The notes below the pieces were generated by a model. That model was not told the origin of the DNA and did not search any database. It saw only the letters and a program-made list of their open reading frames with translations. DNA of 64,000 nt from Undibacterium sp. YM2. GTDB taxonomy: Bacteria; Pseudomonadota; Gammaproteobacteria; Burkholderiales; Burkholderiaceae_D. This document shows, in pieces, positions 44,077 through 53,242 of this stretch. Position 1 is the stretch's first letter, and every line of letters begins with the position of its first letter. Where the stretch lies: the NCBI RefSeq assembly GCF_009937975.1, contig NZ_AP018441.1, forward strand, positions 1,364,001-1,428,000, written 5' to 3'. Both the position numbers and the translations under genes were made by a program.

Positions 44077-46506
44077 ATGAAGAAACTTAAGCTAGTGATG
44101 GTAGGGAATGGTATGGCAGGTGTGCGTACCCTGGAAGAATTAATCAAGATCGCGCCCGACCTGTATGACATTACCGTATTTGGTGCAGAACCTTATGCCA
44201 ATTACAACCGTATCCTGCTATCACCAGTACTGGCAGGCGAGCAAACCATCAAAGACATCATGCTTAATGATGTCGACTGGTATGAAGAAAATAATATCAC
44301 GCTGCACCTCGGAAAAAAAATCACCAAAATCGATCGCCACAAACGTATCGTGATCGCCGAAGACGGTACCCAGACTGAATACGATCGTCTGCTGCTGGCC
44401 ACTGGCTCTACACCTTTCATGTTGCCGGTTCCAGGCAAGGATCTCAAGGGCGTGATTGCCTACCGCGATATCTACGACACCAACACCATGATAGAAGCGG
44501 CAGAAAAGCATACACATGCTGTCGTTATCGGTGGTGGTCTGCTGGGTCTGGAAGCCGCCAATGGTTTGAAAATGCGCGGCATGAGCGTGTCTGTCGTGCA
44601 TCTGCCAGGCTGGCTCATGGAGCGTCAGCTTGATCCTGTTGCTGGCAAGATGCTGCAAAAATCACTGGAAGACCGTGGCCTGAACTTCCTGCTCGAAAAA
44701 AATACCGAAGCCATCATTGGTGATGATGCTGGTCACGTCAAAGCCATACGCTTTACCGATGGCCTGGAAATCCCTGCGCAACTGATCGTCATGGCAGTTG
44801 GCATACGCCCCAATACTGCGCTGGCAGAATCTGCAGGGCTGTACTGCAATCGCGGCATCATCGTCAATGACACCATGCAGACTTATGACCCGCGCATTTA
44901 CTCTGTTGGTGAATGCGTCAATCATCGCGGCACTGTGTACGGTCTGGTCGCACCTCTGTTTGAAATGGCCAAAGTCTGCGCCAATCACCTGGCTAATTTT
45001 GGCATAGGCCGTTACCAGGGTTCAGTCACCTCCACCAAACTGAAAGTGACAGGTATAGATCTGTTTTCTGCCGGTGAATTCATGGGTGGCAAAGACACGG
45101 AAGAAATCATCTTGTCTGACCCCATAGGTGGCGTTTACAAGAAGCTTGTGGTTAAGGATGACAAGCTGATTGGTGCCTGTTTATATGGCGATACTGTCGA
45201 TGGCAGCTGGTATTTCAAATTGCTACGCGAAGGCAAGAATATTTCTGAAATCCGCGATTCCCTGATGTTTGGTGAATCAAATACCGGTGACGTTGGTCAT
45301 GAAGGCCATACCAAAGCCGCTGCCATGCCGGACGAAGCCGAGGTCTGTGGTTGTAACGGTGTCTGCAAAGGCACCATCGTCAAGGCCATCAAGGAAAAAG
45401 GCCTGTTCACCCTGGATGATGTGCGCAAGCATACCAAGGCTTCAGCTTCCTGCGGCTCCTGTACCGGGCTGGTAGAACAAATTATCATGTTCACCGCTGG
45501 TGGTGATTATTCAACGGCTTCAAAAGTCAAACCCATGTGCGCATGTACTGATCATAGCCATCAGCAAGTGCGTGATGCCATCAAGGCCAACAAGTTATTG
45601 ACGGTATCTGGCGTGCAGGAATTCATGGAATGGCGTACTCCTAACGGTTGCTCCAGTTGTCGCCCGGCCATCAACTACTATCTGATTTCTACATGGCCAC
45701 GTGAAGCCAAGGATGATCCGCAATCACGCTTCATCAATGAGCGCTCGCATGCGAATATCCAGAAGGATGGCACTTACTCCGTCATCCCGCGTATGTGGGG
45801 TGGTGAAACCAATGCCAGCGAATTGCGCAGGATTGCTGATGTCGTCGATAAATTCAAGATACCAACAGTCAAGGTCACTGGTGGCCAGCGTATCGATTTG
45901 CTGGGTGTGAAGAAAGAGGATTTGCGCGCCGTATGGCAAGACCTGGGCATGCCATCCGGCCTGGCTTATGCGAAGGGTCTGCGTACCGTGAAAACTTGTG
46001 TGGGCAGTGAATGGTGCCGTTTCGGTACGCAAAACTCCACCCTCATGGGGCAGCAACTGGAGCGTGAACTGGCACGCATGTATTCGCCACACAAGGTCAA
46101 GCTGGCTGTGTCAGGTTGCCCGCGTAATTGTGCTGAGGCAGGTATCAAGGACGTTGGTGTTATCGGCGTTGATTCTGGTTGGGAAATTTATGTAGGCGGT
46201 AATGGCGGTATCAAAACCGAAGTTGCGCAATTCCTGGTCAAGTTGAAAACCCATGAAGAAGTCATGGAATATACCGGTGCTTTCTTGCAGTTATATCGTG
46301 AAGAAGGTTGGTACCTGGAGCGCACCGTGCATTACCTTGCCCGTGTCGGTCTGGATTATGTGAAGAAAATCATATTGGAAGACCACGAGCGCCGCAAAGA
46401 CCTGTATCAACGTTTGCTATTTGCACTGGAAGGTGAGTCTGATCCATGGCATGAACCAGAAAAAGCTCAGGTCGATACGCGTCAGTTTGAACGCTTGCCA
46501 GCATAA
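44077..46506 (+). CDS. nirB: Assimilatory nitrite reductase, large subunit
   Basis: An 809-residue NAD(P)H-dependent siroheme nitrite reductase reducing nitrite to ammonium. N-terminal FAD/NADH domains (LVMVGNGMAGVRTLEEL; AVVIGGGLLGLEAANGL), a BFD-like [2Fe-2S] region (CGCNGVCKGTIVKAI and ASCGSCTGLVEQI), and C-terminal siroheme/[4Fe-4S] half-domains with CVGSEWCRFGTQNS and SGCPRNCAEAGIKD. Start 44077 has AAGGAG eight bases upstream, and the leader contains a sigma54 promoter, so the upstream reading frame from 43978 is not used. Confidence 0.96.
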   Translation: MKKLKLVMVGNGMAGVRTLEELIKIAPDLYDITVFGAEPYANYNRILLSPVLAGEQTIKDIMLNDVDWYEENNITLHLGKKITKIDRHKRIVIAEDGTQTEYDRLLLATGSTPFMLPVPGKDLKGVIAYRDIYDTNTMIEAAEKHTHAVVIGGGLLGLEAANGLKMRGMSVSVVHLPGWLMERQLDPVAGKMLQKSLEDRGLNFLLEKNTEAIIGDDAGHVKAIRFTDGLEIPAQLIVMAVGIRPNTALAESAGLYCNRGIIVNDTMQTYDPRIYSVGECVNHRGTVYGLVAPLFEMAKVCANHLANFGIGRYQGSVTSTKLKVTGIDLFSAGEFMGGKDTEEIILSDPIGGVYKKLVVKDDKLIGACLYGDTVDGSWYFKLLREGKNISEIRDSLMFGESNTGDVGHEGHTKAAAMPDEAEVCGCNGVCKGTIVKAIKEKGLFTLDDVRKHTKASASCGSCTGLVEQIIMFTAGGDYSTASKVKPMCACTDHSHQQVRDAIKANKLLTVSGVQEFMEWRTPNGCSSCRPAINYYLISTWPREAKDDPQSRFINERSHANIQKDGTYSVIPRMWGGETNASELRRIADVVDKFKIPTVKVTGGQRIDLLGVKKEDLRAVWQDLGMPSGLAYAKGLRTVKTCVGSEWCRFGTQNSTLMGQQLERELARMYSPHKVKLAVSGCPRNCAEAGIKDVGVIGVDSGWEIYVGGNGGIKTEVAQFLVKLKTHEEVMEYTGAFLQLYREEGWYLERTVHYLARVGLDYVKKIILEDHERRKDLYQRLLFALEGESDPWHEPEKAQVDTRQFERLPA

Positions 46507-46530
46507 CGCCATTTTTTGAGAGGAAAAAAC

Positions 46531-46875
46531 ATGAGTCAGGAATGGCAAGTTATTTGCCGTGTAGAAGATATCCCCGTACTGGGTGCGCGCGTGGTTGCAC
46601 GTGCGGCCAAGCCGGATGTCGCCATCTTCAGAAATACAGAAAACAAGGTCTTTGCTCTGCTGGATAAATGCCCGCACAAAGGCGGTCCTTTGTCACAAGG
46701 TATAGTCTTTGGCGAAAGAGTAGCCTGCCCCTTGCATAACTGGAACATAGAATTGCCCACAGGTTGCGCGATTTCTCCAGATGAGGGCTGTACCCAGAAG
46801 TTCAGTCTGAAGGTGGATGCAGATCAGGTATATCTGGATGCAAATGAGTTACGTACGCTCGCAATAGAGGCATAG
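46531..46875 (+). CDS. nirD: Nitrite reductase, small subunit (Rieske-like)
   Basis: A 114-residue partner of NirB with a Rieske-type fold. It keeps the cluster motifs CPHKGGPLSQG and CPLHNWNIEL, as many NirD proteins do. Start 46531 (MSQEWQVICRVEDIPVLG) follows GAGAGG; an in-frame TTG at 46516 is rejected. It is 24 bases after nirB in the same operon. Confidence 0.94.
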   Translation: MSQEWQVICRVEDIPVLGARVVARAAKPDVAIFRNTENKVFALLDKCPHKGGPLSQGIVFGERVACPLHNWNIELPTGCAISPDEGCTQKFSLKVDADQVYLDANELRTLAIEA

Positions 46876-46884
46876 AAAAAATGC

Positions 46885-46920
46885 GCTACATCACATACTA
46901 TGCATAGTATGTGATGCAGC
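46885..46920. promoter_or_regulatory. 28-bp perfect palindrome (36 bp with one mismatch) before nasA
   Basis: Arms CATCACATACTATG and CATAGTATGTGATG (46889-46916) are exact reverse complements, extended by GCT/AGC with one mismatch. It is in the 63-base gap between nirD and nasA, just before the nasA ribosome-binding site. There is no T-run, so a simple terminator is unlikely; an operator or an mRNA stem controlling nasA is more likely. Confidence 0.75.
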
Positions 46921-46938
46921 GTGCACTTAAAGGCATGT

Positions 46939-49701
46939 ATGACTGAAACCAAATCTACCTGTTGTTATTGCGGCGTTGGTTGCGGTGTAGTAATTGAAAG
47001 CGATGGTAGGCAAGTGCTGGGTGTACGTGGCGACACCGAGCATCCAGCTAATTTTGGCCGCCTGTGCAGCAAGGGCAGCACTTTGCATCTGTCTGCAGAT
47101 GCAAAAATACAGCAACAGGTCAGGGCGCTGTATCCTGAAATGCGTGATTCGCTAATGCGTGAAGAGCTACGTCAGCGCAGTGACTGGGATACCGTCATTG
47201 CCAGCATGGCGGGCAAGTTTGCAAACACCATCAAGACGCATGGCCCAGACAGCGTGGCATTTTATATTTCTGGTCAGTTGCTGACGGAAGACTATTACGT
47301 CTTCAACAAACTCGCCAAGGGCTTGATAGGCACCAATAATATCGACAGCAACTCGCGCCTGTGCATGTCAAGCGCGGTTGCTGGTTACAAGCAGACCCTG
47401 GGTGCGGATGCACCGCCTGCCTGTTATGAAGATATAGACCTCGCAGAAGTTATTTTCATCGTCGGCTCCAACACGGCTTACGCACATCCTATTTTGTATC
47501 GCCGCCTCGAACAGGCCAGGGAAAAAAATCCAAACCTGAAAGTGATAGTCGCAGATCCACGTCGTACAGATACTGCGCGTGAAGCGGATTTGTTCCTGCC
47601 TATCTTGCCAGGTACCGATGTCGCCCTGTTCAATGGCATGTTGCATCTGTGCCTGTGGGAAGATTTAATCGATCTGACCTATATCCAGGAACATACCGAA
47701 GGCTTTGCCGAACTCAAGCAAACCGTGCGTGACTACACGCCAGCAGCTGTCGCCAAGACCTGCGGCATCAAGGAAGCTGACCTGGTGCAGGCGGCACGCT
47801 GGTTTGGCCAGTCCAAAGCCAGCCTGTCGCTGTATTGCCAGGGGCTGAATCAATCATCTGCCGGTACTGCAAAAAATGCTGCACTGATCAATCTGCATCT
47901 GGCTACCCATCAAATCGGCAAGCCAGGTGCCGGGCCGTTCTCTTTGACTGGCCAGCCCAATGCCATGGGCGGGCGTGAAGTCGGCGGCATGGCCAACTTG
48001 ATGTCGGGTCACCGCGACCTTGCCAATGCTGAACATCGCGCAGAAATTGCCGCCTACTGGGGTGTAGACGATGTGCCCGCCACACCGGGTAAAACTGCAG
48101 TGGAAATGTTTGAAGCAGTCCGGCAGGGTGAGATCAGGATCATCTGGATAGTCTGTACCAATCCGGCGCAATCCATGCCCGAGCAAAACCTGATACGCGA
48201 AGCCCTGCAAAAAGCCGAGCTGGTGATTGTGCAGGAAGCATACTCCAGCACCGCCACCGTGCCTTATGCCGACATACTTTTACCCGCCAGCACCTGGGCC
48301 GAGAAGACAGGCACCGTCACCAATTCAGAACGCCGCATATCCCGCGTGCGCCCCGTCATACCAGCACCTGGCGAAGCAAGACACGACTGGCAAATCGCCA
48401 GTCAGTTTGCCCAGGTACTGGCTCCTTTGCTGGGCAAGTCGCCAGCAAACTTCAAGTACGACAGCGACGAACAAGTCTGGAACGAGCACCGCGACAGCAC
48501 CCGTGGCCGTGACCTGGATATCACCGGCTTGTCTTACGCCATACTGGAACAGCAGGGGCCACAGCAATGGCCTTATCCGGCGGGTGCCAGCGCTGGCAAA
48601 CAGCGCCTGTATGAAGACGGTATCTTCCCTACACCAAATGGCCGCGCACGTTTCGTCAATACTGTGTATCAGCCTGTCAAGGATGCAGTTGATGCACGCT
48701 ACCCATTTTCCTTGAACACGGGTCGCCTGCGCGATCAATGGCACGGCATGAGCCGCACCGGTACTGTGGCGCAGTTGTTTGCCCACGTGGCAGAGCCTGG
48801 CCTTTGCATGGAGGCGACTGACATGCAAAGACGTTTTCTGAAAGCGGGTGATCTGGTGCACGTCAGTAGTCGTCGCGGTACTGTCATTTTGCCGGTAGTT
48901 GAAAGTGATGAGCAGCGTGCGGGCCAGGTTTTCATTGCCATGCACTGGGGGGAAGAATATGTATCTGGCCGTGGCCATGCCGGCAATGCCAGCTATGGTG
49001 TGAATGCCCTTACTTCACCGGCAATTGATCCGAGCTCTAAACAACCTGAACTGAAAGCCGCTGCCGTCAAAATTCTGAAAGCAGAATTACCCTGGCGCTT
49101 CGTTGTATTCGCGTGGCTGGATAGCGAAGAAGCCTATAGCGTACAAGCAGCCTTGCGCCCTTATATGCGCGAGTTTGCCTATGCATCCTGCACACCATTT
49201 GGTCGCGACAAGGTGGGGGTGATCTTCCGTGCCGCCAATGAAGAAGCGGTGGCAACTGAAGTTCTGGAAAAAATCGAGAAGATTTTTGGCATAGTGGGCG
49301 CGGACGTCTTGCGCTATGACGACAAGCGCCGCAGTGTTTCGCGGCATATCCTGGTGAATGAAGGTAGTCTGGCTGCCGTGGCATTGGCGGGAGATGTGTC
49401 TGCCGAGAGTTGGCTCAAGGACTTCCTGCAGGCGCAGGAACCAGTCGCCAGGTTGGGCCGCCTCCTGCTGATGCCGAGCACGACGGCACCGCAGGGTTTT
49501 GCAGCACGTGGCAAAGTAGTGTGCAGTTGCCTGAATGTGACCGATACTGAAATCAATAAGACACTTGCAGATATGGATGGTTTGCCTGCCGATATTCTGG
49601 CTGGCTTGCAGGGCAAGCTTAAATGCGGCACGAATTGTGGCTCATGTGTGCCGGAACTCAAGAAGATGATTAGTTTTAATATGCAGGAAAAAGTCGCATA
49701 A
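46939..49701 (+). CDS. nasA: Assimilatory nitrate reductase, catalytic subunit
   Basis: A 920-residue cytoplasmic molybdoenzyme reducing nitrate to nitrite. The N-terminal [4Fe-4S] site is CCYCGVGCGV with a later GRLCSKG. bis-MGD motifs follow (NSRLCMSSAVAGYKQTLG; GKPGAGPFSLTGQPNAMGGR; NTGRLRDQWHGMSRTG). The C-terminus has an added BFD-like [2Fe-2S] domain (VVCSCLNVTD ... KCGTNCGSCVPELKK), as in NasA/NarB forms taking electrons from a flavoprotein. Start 46939 has AAAGG at 46929; the GTG at 46921 is less likely. It is downstream of nirBD with a large palindrome between. Confidence 0.95.
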   Translation: MTETKSTCCYCGVGCGVVIESDGRQVLGVRGDTEHPANFGRLCSKGSTLHLSADAKIQQQVRALYPEMRDSLMREELRQRSDWDTVIASMAGKFANTIKTHGPDSVAFYISGQLLTEDYYVFNKLAKGLIGTNNIDSNSRLCMSSAVAGYKQTLGADAPPACYEDIDLAEVIFIVGSNTAYAHPILYRRLEQAREKNPNLKVIVADPRRTDTAREADLFLPILPGTDVALFNGMLHLCLWEDLIDLTYIQEHTEGFAELKQTVRDYTPAAVAKTCGIKEADLVQAARWFGQSKASLSLYCQGLNQSSAGTAKNAALINLHLATHQIGKPGAGPFSLTGQPNAMGGREVGGMANLMSGHRDLANAEHRAEIAAYWGVDDVPATPGKTAVEMFEAVRQGEIRIIWIVCTNPAQSMPEQNLIREALQKAELVIVQEAYSSTATVPYADILLPASTWAEKTGTVTNSERRISRVRPVIPAPGEARHDWQIASQFAQVLAPLLGKSPANFKYDSDEQVWNEHRDSTRGRDLDITGLSYAILEQQGPQQWPYPAGASAGKQRLYEDGIFPTPNGRARFVNTVYQPVKDAVDARYPFSLNTGRLRDQWHGMSRTGTVAQLFAHVAEPGLCMEATDMQRRFLKAGDLVHVSSRRGTVILPVVESDEQRAGQVFIAMHWGEEYVSGRGHAGNASYGVNALTSPAIDPSSKQPELKAAAVKILKAELPWRFVVFAWLDSEEAYSVQAALRPYMREFAYASCTPFGRDKVGVIFRAANEEAVATEVLEKIEKIFGIVGADVLRYDDKRRSVSRHILVNEGSLAAVALAGDVSAESWLKDFLQAQEPVARLGRLLLMPSTTAPQGFAARGKVVCSCLNVTDTEINKTLADMDGLPADILAGLQGKLKCGTNCGSCVPELKKMISFNMQEKVA

Positions 49702-49705
49702 AAAC

Positions 49706-50176
49706 ATGATGATAGAAAGAGTCGATCCGGCTTCAGAAGCAGCAGGCAGGCTGATTGCCATGTCTGATGCTTACATGGCTGCACTATATCCAGCCGAGAG
49801 TAATCACATGCTCAGCGTGGACGCATTGCTGCAAGATAATGTGATTTTTCTCGGTTGTTACATGGACGGACAACTGGCTGCCTGTGGTGCTGTCAAAATA
49901 CTGTTTGATGACGATGAGCAGTTAAGTTATGGTGAAATCAAGCGCGTGTTTGTACCTGATGAATTTCGAGGAAGAGGTTTGTCCAAGCACATCATGCGGG
50001 CACTGGAAGATCATTTGCTGGATCAGGATATACGTGTAGTCCGATTGGAAACCGGTATCAGGCAGCCCGAGGCGCTGGGCTTATACTTTCGCCTCGGCTA
50101 TGCCGAACGGGCTGCTTTTGGTCAATATGAAGAAGACCCTTTGAGCGTCTTCATGGAAAAGATTTTATCTGTCTGA
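49706..50176 (+). CDS. GNAT-family N-acetyltransferase
   Basis: A 156-residue acetyltransferase. The acetyl-CoA-binding motif lies at about residues 80-100 (IKRVFVPDEFRGRGLSKHIM, R-G-x-G-L type) and GLYFRLGYAERAAF forms the last helix and strand. The substrate is unknown. It starts 4 bases after nasA and has a poor ribosome-binding site, so it is probably translationally coupled; whether it has a role in nitrogen metabolism is not clear. Confidence 0.86.
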   Translation: MMIERVDPASEAAGRLIAMSDAYMAALYPAESNHMLSVDALLQDNVIFLGCYMDGQLAACGAVKILFDDDEQLSYGEIKRVFVPDEFRGRGLSKHIMRALEDHLLDQDIRVVRLETGIRQPEALGLYFRLGYAERAAFGQYEEDPLSVFMEKILSV

Positions 50177-50196
50177 ATCCTCAGACTCTCAGACCC

Positions 50197-50838
50197 TCAG
50201 GCAGTTTGCCTGCGCAAACTGAGCAACATCGTCCCGAAGGTAATGAAGGCCGCACCGACCACGCGGTTAATCCATTTCACAAAACGCGGCTTGACCAGTA
50301 CATGCATGGCACGTGCCGCCAGTTGTGCATACATCAGATGGGTCAGGTAAGACAGGCCCATGAAGATTGCCATCAATGCAAAAAACTGCGGTGCCAAAGC
50401 TTCACCCGGTGTGATGAAGTGCGGGAACAGGGCCGTAAAAAACATCAGGGCCTTGGGATTGGTGGCTGCTGTCAAAAAAGCTTCAGAAAATAATTTGCGC
50501 GGACGTGGCCTGCTATCAGCCTGGCCGTTCTGTGCATCATGCGCCAATGCGCTGCTTTTTCCAAATAACTGCTTGGCACCGATATAGAACAGGTAAAGTG
50601 CACCAATGATCTTGACGGCGGCAAACAGCATGGCTGACGAATTCAGCAAGGCGCCCAGGCCTAGAAATGCGGTAGTAGAAAGGCAAAAGATGCCGCATAC
50701 ATTGCCAAAGGCTGACCACATGACCGCACGTGTGCCATAACTCGCACCGTTCTTTAAAGACAGCAAGGTGGCTGGGCCAGGGCTGAGTATCGCGAGGCTG
50801 GCGATGGCAGTGAAGGCAAGCAGGGTTTGGGTTTGCAT
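50197..50838 (-). CDS. LysE-family amino-acid exporter
   Basis: A 213-residue inner-membrane translocator with about six TM segments. The LysE/RhtB signature ASLAILSPGPATLLSLKNGASYG is at the N-terminus, with ALGAPKQLFGK- and NPKALMFFTALFPHFI-like motifs in the middle. It exports amino acids or related compounds, substrate not deducible. AGGAAACC precedes the start. It is convergent with the GNAT gene. Confidence 0.9.
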   Translation of the reverse strand: MQTQTLLAFTAIASLAILSPGPATLLSLKNGASYGTRAVMWSAFGNVCGIFCLSTTAFLGLGALLNSSAMLFAAVKIIGALYLFYIGAKQLFGKSSALAHDAQNGQADSRPRPRKLFSEAFLTAATNPKALMFFTALFPHFITPGEALAPQFFALMAIFMGLSYLTHLMYAQLAARAMHVLVKPRFVKWINRVVGAAFITFGTMLLSLRRQTA

Positions 50839-50874
50839 GGCTGGTTTCCTGTTTAGTGTAAAAGATTTATCGCC

Positions 50875-51246
50875 TTATGGCATCTTGGCACCAACGGCCT
50901 GGCGCACAGGAATACCTTCAGGGTCAAAGTCGTCAAGGCAATAGACGTTGATACCAAAATTGTCTGGCGTCACGCGTTTTCGATGAAAAGGATAAATGCC
51001 GCAAGTCTTGCAAAAATAATGATGGGCTGTATTGCTGTGGAACTGGTATTCACTCAATGATTCTGCACCCGCCAGCAGCTTGAACTTGCTTTCATGTACC
51101 TTGACCATCAGGGCATTTTTGCGGCGGCATATTGAACAGTCGCACATCGTCAGCTCAGGAAAATCCGTCTCGATTTCAAAGCTCACCGCGCCACAGTGGC
51201 AACTCCCCTGATATATTTGCATGGGGCGGGAACCGGATATTTGCAT
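50875..51246 (-). CDS. GFA-family zinc protein (glutathione-dependent formaldehyde-activating-like)
   Basis: A 123-residue Cys-rich protein of the GFA/CENP-V fold. Zinc ligands appear as YQGSCHCGAVSFEIE, MCDCSICRRKNALM and YFCKTCGIYPFHRKR. Activity toward glutathione-formaldehyde adducts is proposed for the family but often not proven. Start 51246 has a GGAG nine bases upstream; an internal Met at 51222 lacks one. Confidence 0.88.
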   Translation of the reverse strand: MQISGSRPMQIYQGSCHCGAVSFEIETDFPELTMCDCSICRRKNALMVKVHESKFKLLAGAESLSEYQFHSNTAHHYFCKTCGIYPFHRKRVTPDNFGINVYCLDDFDPEGIPVRQAVGAKMP

Positions 51247-51620
51247 TTTTTCTACTCCAGAATCTACTATGAGTTCATCTTAGAGCATGGCAGGCAATGT
51301 GTACCGGTACAATTTCCTGCAAGATACTGTGCTGCCACGGTCTTTTTACCATGCCAATTTTATGAGGTATTTAATTATCAAGTCGTGAGCAATTATTCAA
51401 GCTTGCTGCAAAGCCTTGTCTGCCTGTTTCAGATGTGTCCAAATGTAAGCCATACCTTGGTATCGTTGTAATGATTTGGCAATAGACTTATCATGCCGGG
51501 TCTGCGTTGTTAGTCTGTACTGCGGCACTATTTCCCTGTTTATTTTTTAAACCATCTCATGCAAGCAATTCTACATACTATGACCGCACATCGATTTCTC
51601 AGTACTGGCGGTCAATAACG
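51247..51620. other. Intergenic stretch before the two-partner secretion operon
   Basis: 374 bases between the divergent GFA and TpsB genes. The TpsB frame stays open back to 51507 but that part looks non-coding. It must hold both promoters; a small inverted repeat ATACC-TT-GGTAT near 51450 is the only structure I see. Confidence 0.45.
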
Positions 51621-53231
51621 ATGTGGAATTCTATTTTTGCAAGACCTGCAGTATCAGGTACTTCACGGATCGCGGCCTGTATTGTGTTGGCGTGCTTGAA
51701 TCCAGATGTCGTTTTCGCCAATGATTTACCTCCTGTACAAACGATAGCCAGAGATGTGCTGGTCAGGGAGTTTCAATTCAGTGGCAACGTAGTCATCAAC
51801 ACCTCAGAATTGCAAGCAATGTCGGCAGCCTATCTTGGCAAGCGCACCACTTATGCTGATCTGGAAGAATTGCGCACCCGTATTTCACGCCTGTATGCAG
51901 AACGTGGTTACCTCAATTCTGGCGCTGTTCTGATCGTGGCAGAGGGTAGCGAGCCTTTTCCATCAGGCGTAGTCAGCATACGTTTGATAGAAGGGCGCAT
52001 CTCTGAAGTCCGGGTAAAGGGGGAAGAAAGACTGCGGCCTGCGTATTTGCAGCAGCGCCTGCTCAGGGATAACGAAGTATTCAATATGCCAGTCTTGCAG
52101 CAGCGTTTCCAGCTCTTGCTGACTGACCCGCTGTTTGAAAAAATCAATAGCCGCATCATCCCCGGTGACAAGCCGGGTACTGCCATACTGGACATCGATG
52201 TTGTTCGCGCCAAAGCCTATGGCCTGAATATCTATGCCAATAACTACCGGGCGCCCTCAATAGGATCAGAAGTTTTGGGCATGTCAGGCTGGGTGCGCAA
52301 TCTGAGTGGCTATGGCGATTATCTGGAAGCCAGTGTCGCCCATAGCGAAGGTGCCGACCCTGTGCATCTTGGCTGGACTATGCCTGTGAACAGCCTTGGT
52401 ACTGCATTCAAGCTGGGTCTTGATAAAGGCAGCTCTTCTGTTGTTGGTGAATCCATGGCAGCGATCGATATCAAGAGCCGTAGCTCTGGTTATGAAATTG
52501 GTATGAGCCAGACTTTATCGAATAGCCTGCAAAGAAAAATCGAACTCGGCCTCAGCTATGGCCAGCGCGATAGCCAGACCAGTTTATTGGGCGAGGCGTT
52601 TTCCTTCACGCCGGGCGAGCCTGACGGTTATTCAAAAACCAAAGTAGTACGCTTTTCCCAGGAATGGACAGAGCGCTGGGAAACCCAGGCCCTGGCCTTG
52701 CGCAGTGTGTTTGCTTTTGGCCGCAATAATATAGACAGTAGTGATACCAGCTTTCAGGTGCCTGATCAGCATTACCGCATCTGGACAGGGCAACTGCAAT
52801 ATGTCAAAAACCTCGGCAAAGCCGGTGATCAAATAATTTTGCGCGCTTCTGCCCAGCTAACACCAGACCGTTTATTGCCCATGGAAAGATTCTCGCTGGG
52901 TGGCGTCGCTACCGTTCGCGGCTATAGGGAAAACGCTGTCGTACGTGACCGTGCCTGGTTATTGAATGCAGAATACCATTACCCCTTGCCAGTCTGGCTG
53001 GAAGCGGGGCACAAATTCAAGCTTATTGCCTTTACTGATCTGGCAACAGCCAGCAACCAGGGTGAGGCTGCACAAAGACTGGCTTCGATAGGTGTGGGCA
53101 TGAACTGGCAATGGCAAAACTGGGCAGCCGACTTGTTCCTCGCCAGGAAGCTCATCACTTTGCCGGGGCAGAGCAGTGGCAACTTGCAAGACCATGGCGT
53201 GCATGCCCAATTGACTTACCATTTATTTTGA
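51621..53231 (+). CDS. Two-partner secretion transporter (TpsB; ShlB/FhaC/HecB family)
   Basis: A 536-residue outer-membrane beta-barrel exporting the TpsA partner. A signal peptide of about 33 residues ends VVFA/ND. POTRA domains follow (about 45-195; FQFSGNVVINTSELQAM; TYADLEELRTRISRLYAERGYLNSGAVLI split over two POTRA modules). The barrel (about 205-536) has the ShlB signature LSLGGVATVRGYRENAVVRDRAWLLNAEY-like region (RFSLGGVATVRGYRENA) carrying the conserved VRGY loop. Start 51621 gives the best signal peptide, although its ribosome-binding site is weak. First gene of the operon. Confidence 0.9.
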   Translation: MWNSIFARPAVSGTSRIAACIVLACLNPDVVFANDLPPVQTIARDVLVREFQFSGNVVINTSELQAMSAAYLGKRTTYADLEELRTRISRLYAERGYLNSGAVLIVAEGSEPFPSGVVSIRLIEGRISEVRVKGEERLRPAYLQQRLLRDNEVFNMPVLQQRFQLLLTDPLFEKINSRIIPGDKPGTAILDIDVVRAKAYGLNIYANNYRAPSIGSEVLGMSGWVRNLSGYGDYLEASVAHSEGADPVHLGWTMPVNSLGTAFKLGLDKGSSSVVGESMAAIDIKSRSSGYEIGMSQTLSNSLQRKIELGLSYGQRDSQTSLLGEAFSFTPGEPDGYSKTKVVRFSQEWTERWETQALALRSVFAFGRNNIDSSDTSFQVPDQHYRIWTGQLQYVKNLGKAGDQIILRASAQLTPDRLLPMERFSLGGVATVRGYRENAVVRDRAWLLNAEYHYPLPVWLEAGHKFKLIAFTDLATASNQGEAAQRLASIGVGMNWQWQNWAADLFLARKLITLPGQSSGNLQDHGVHAQLTYHLF

Positions 53232-53242
53232 GAGTGCGGCAT

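Noticed and set aside
50202..50221. CAGTTTGC/GCAAACTG 8-bp stem as a terminator between GNAT and LysE genes
   Set aside because: It lies in the last codons of LysE and has no T-run on either strand.
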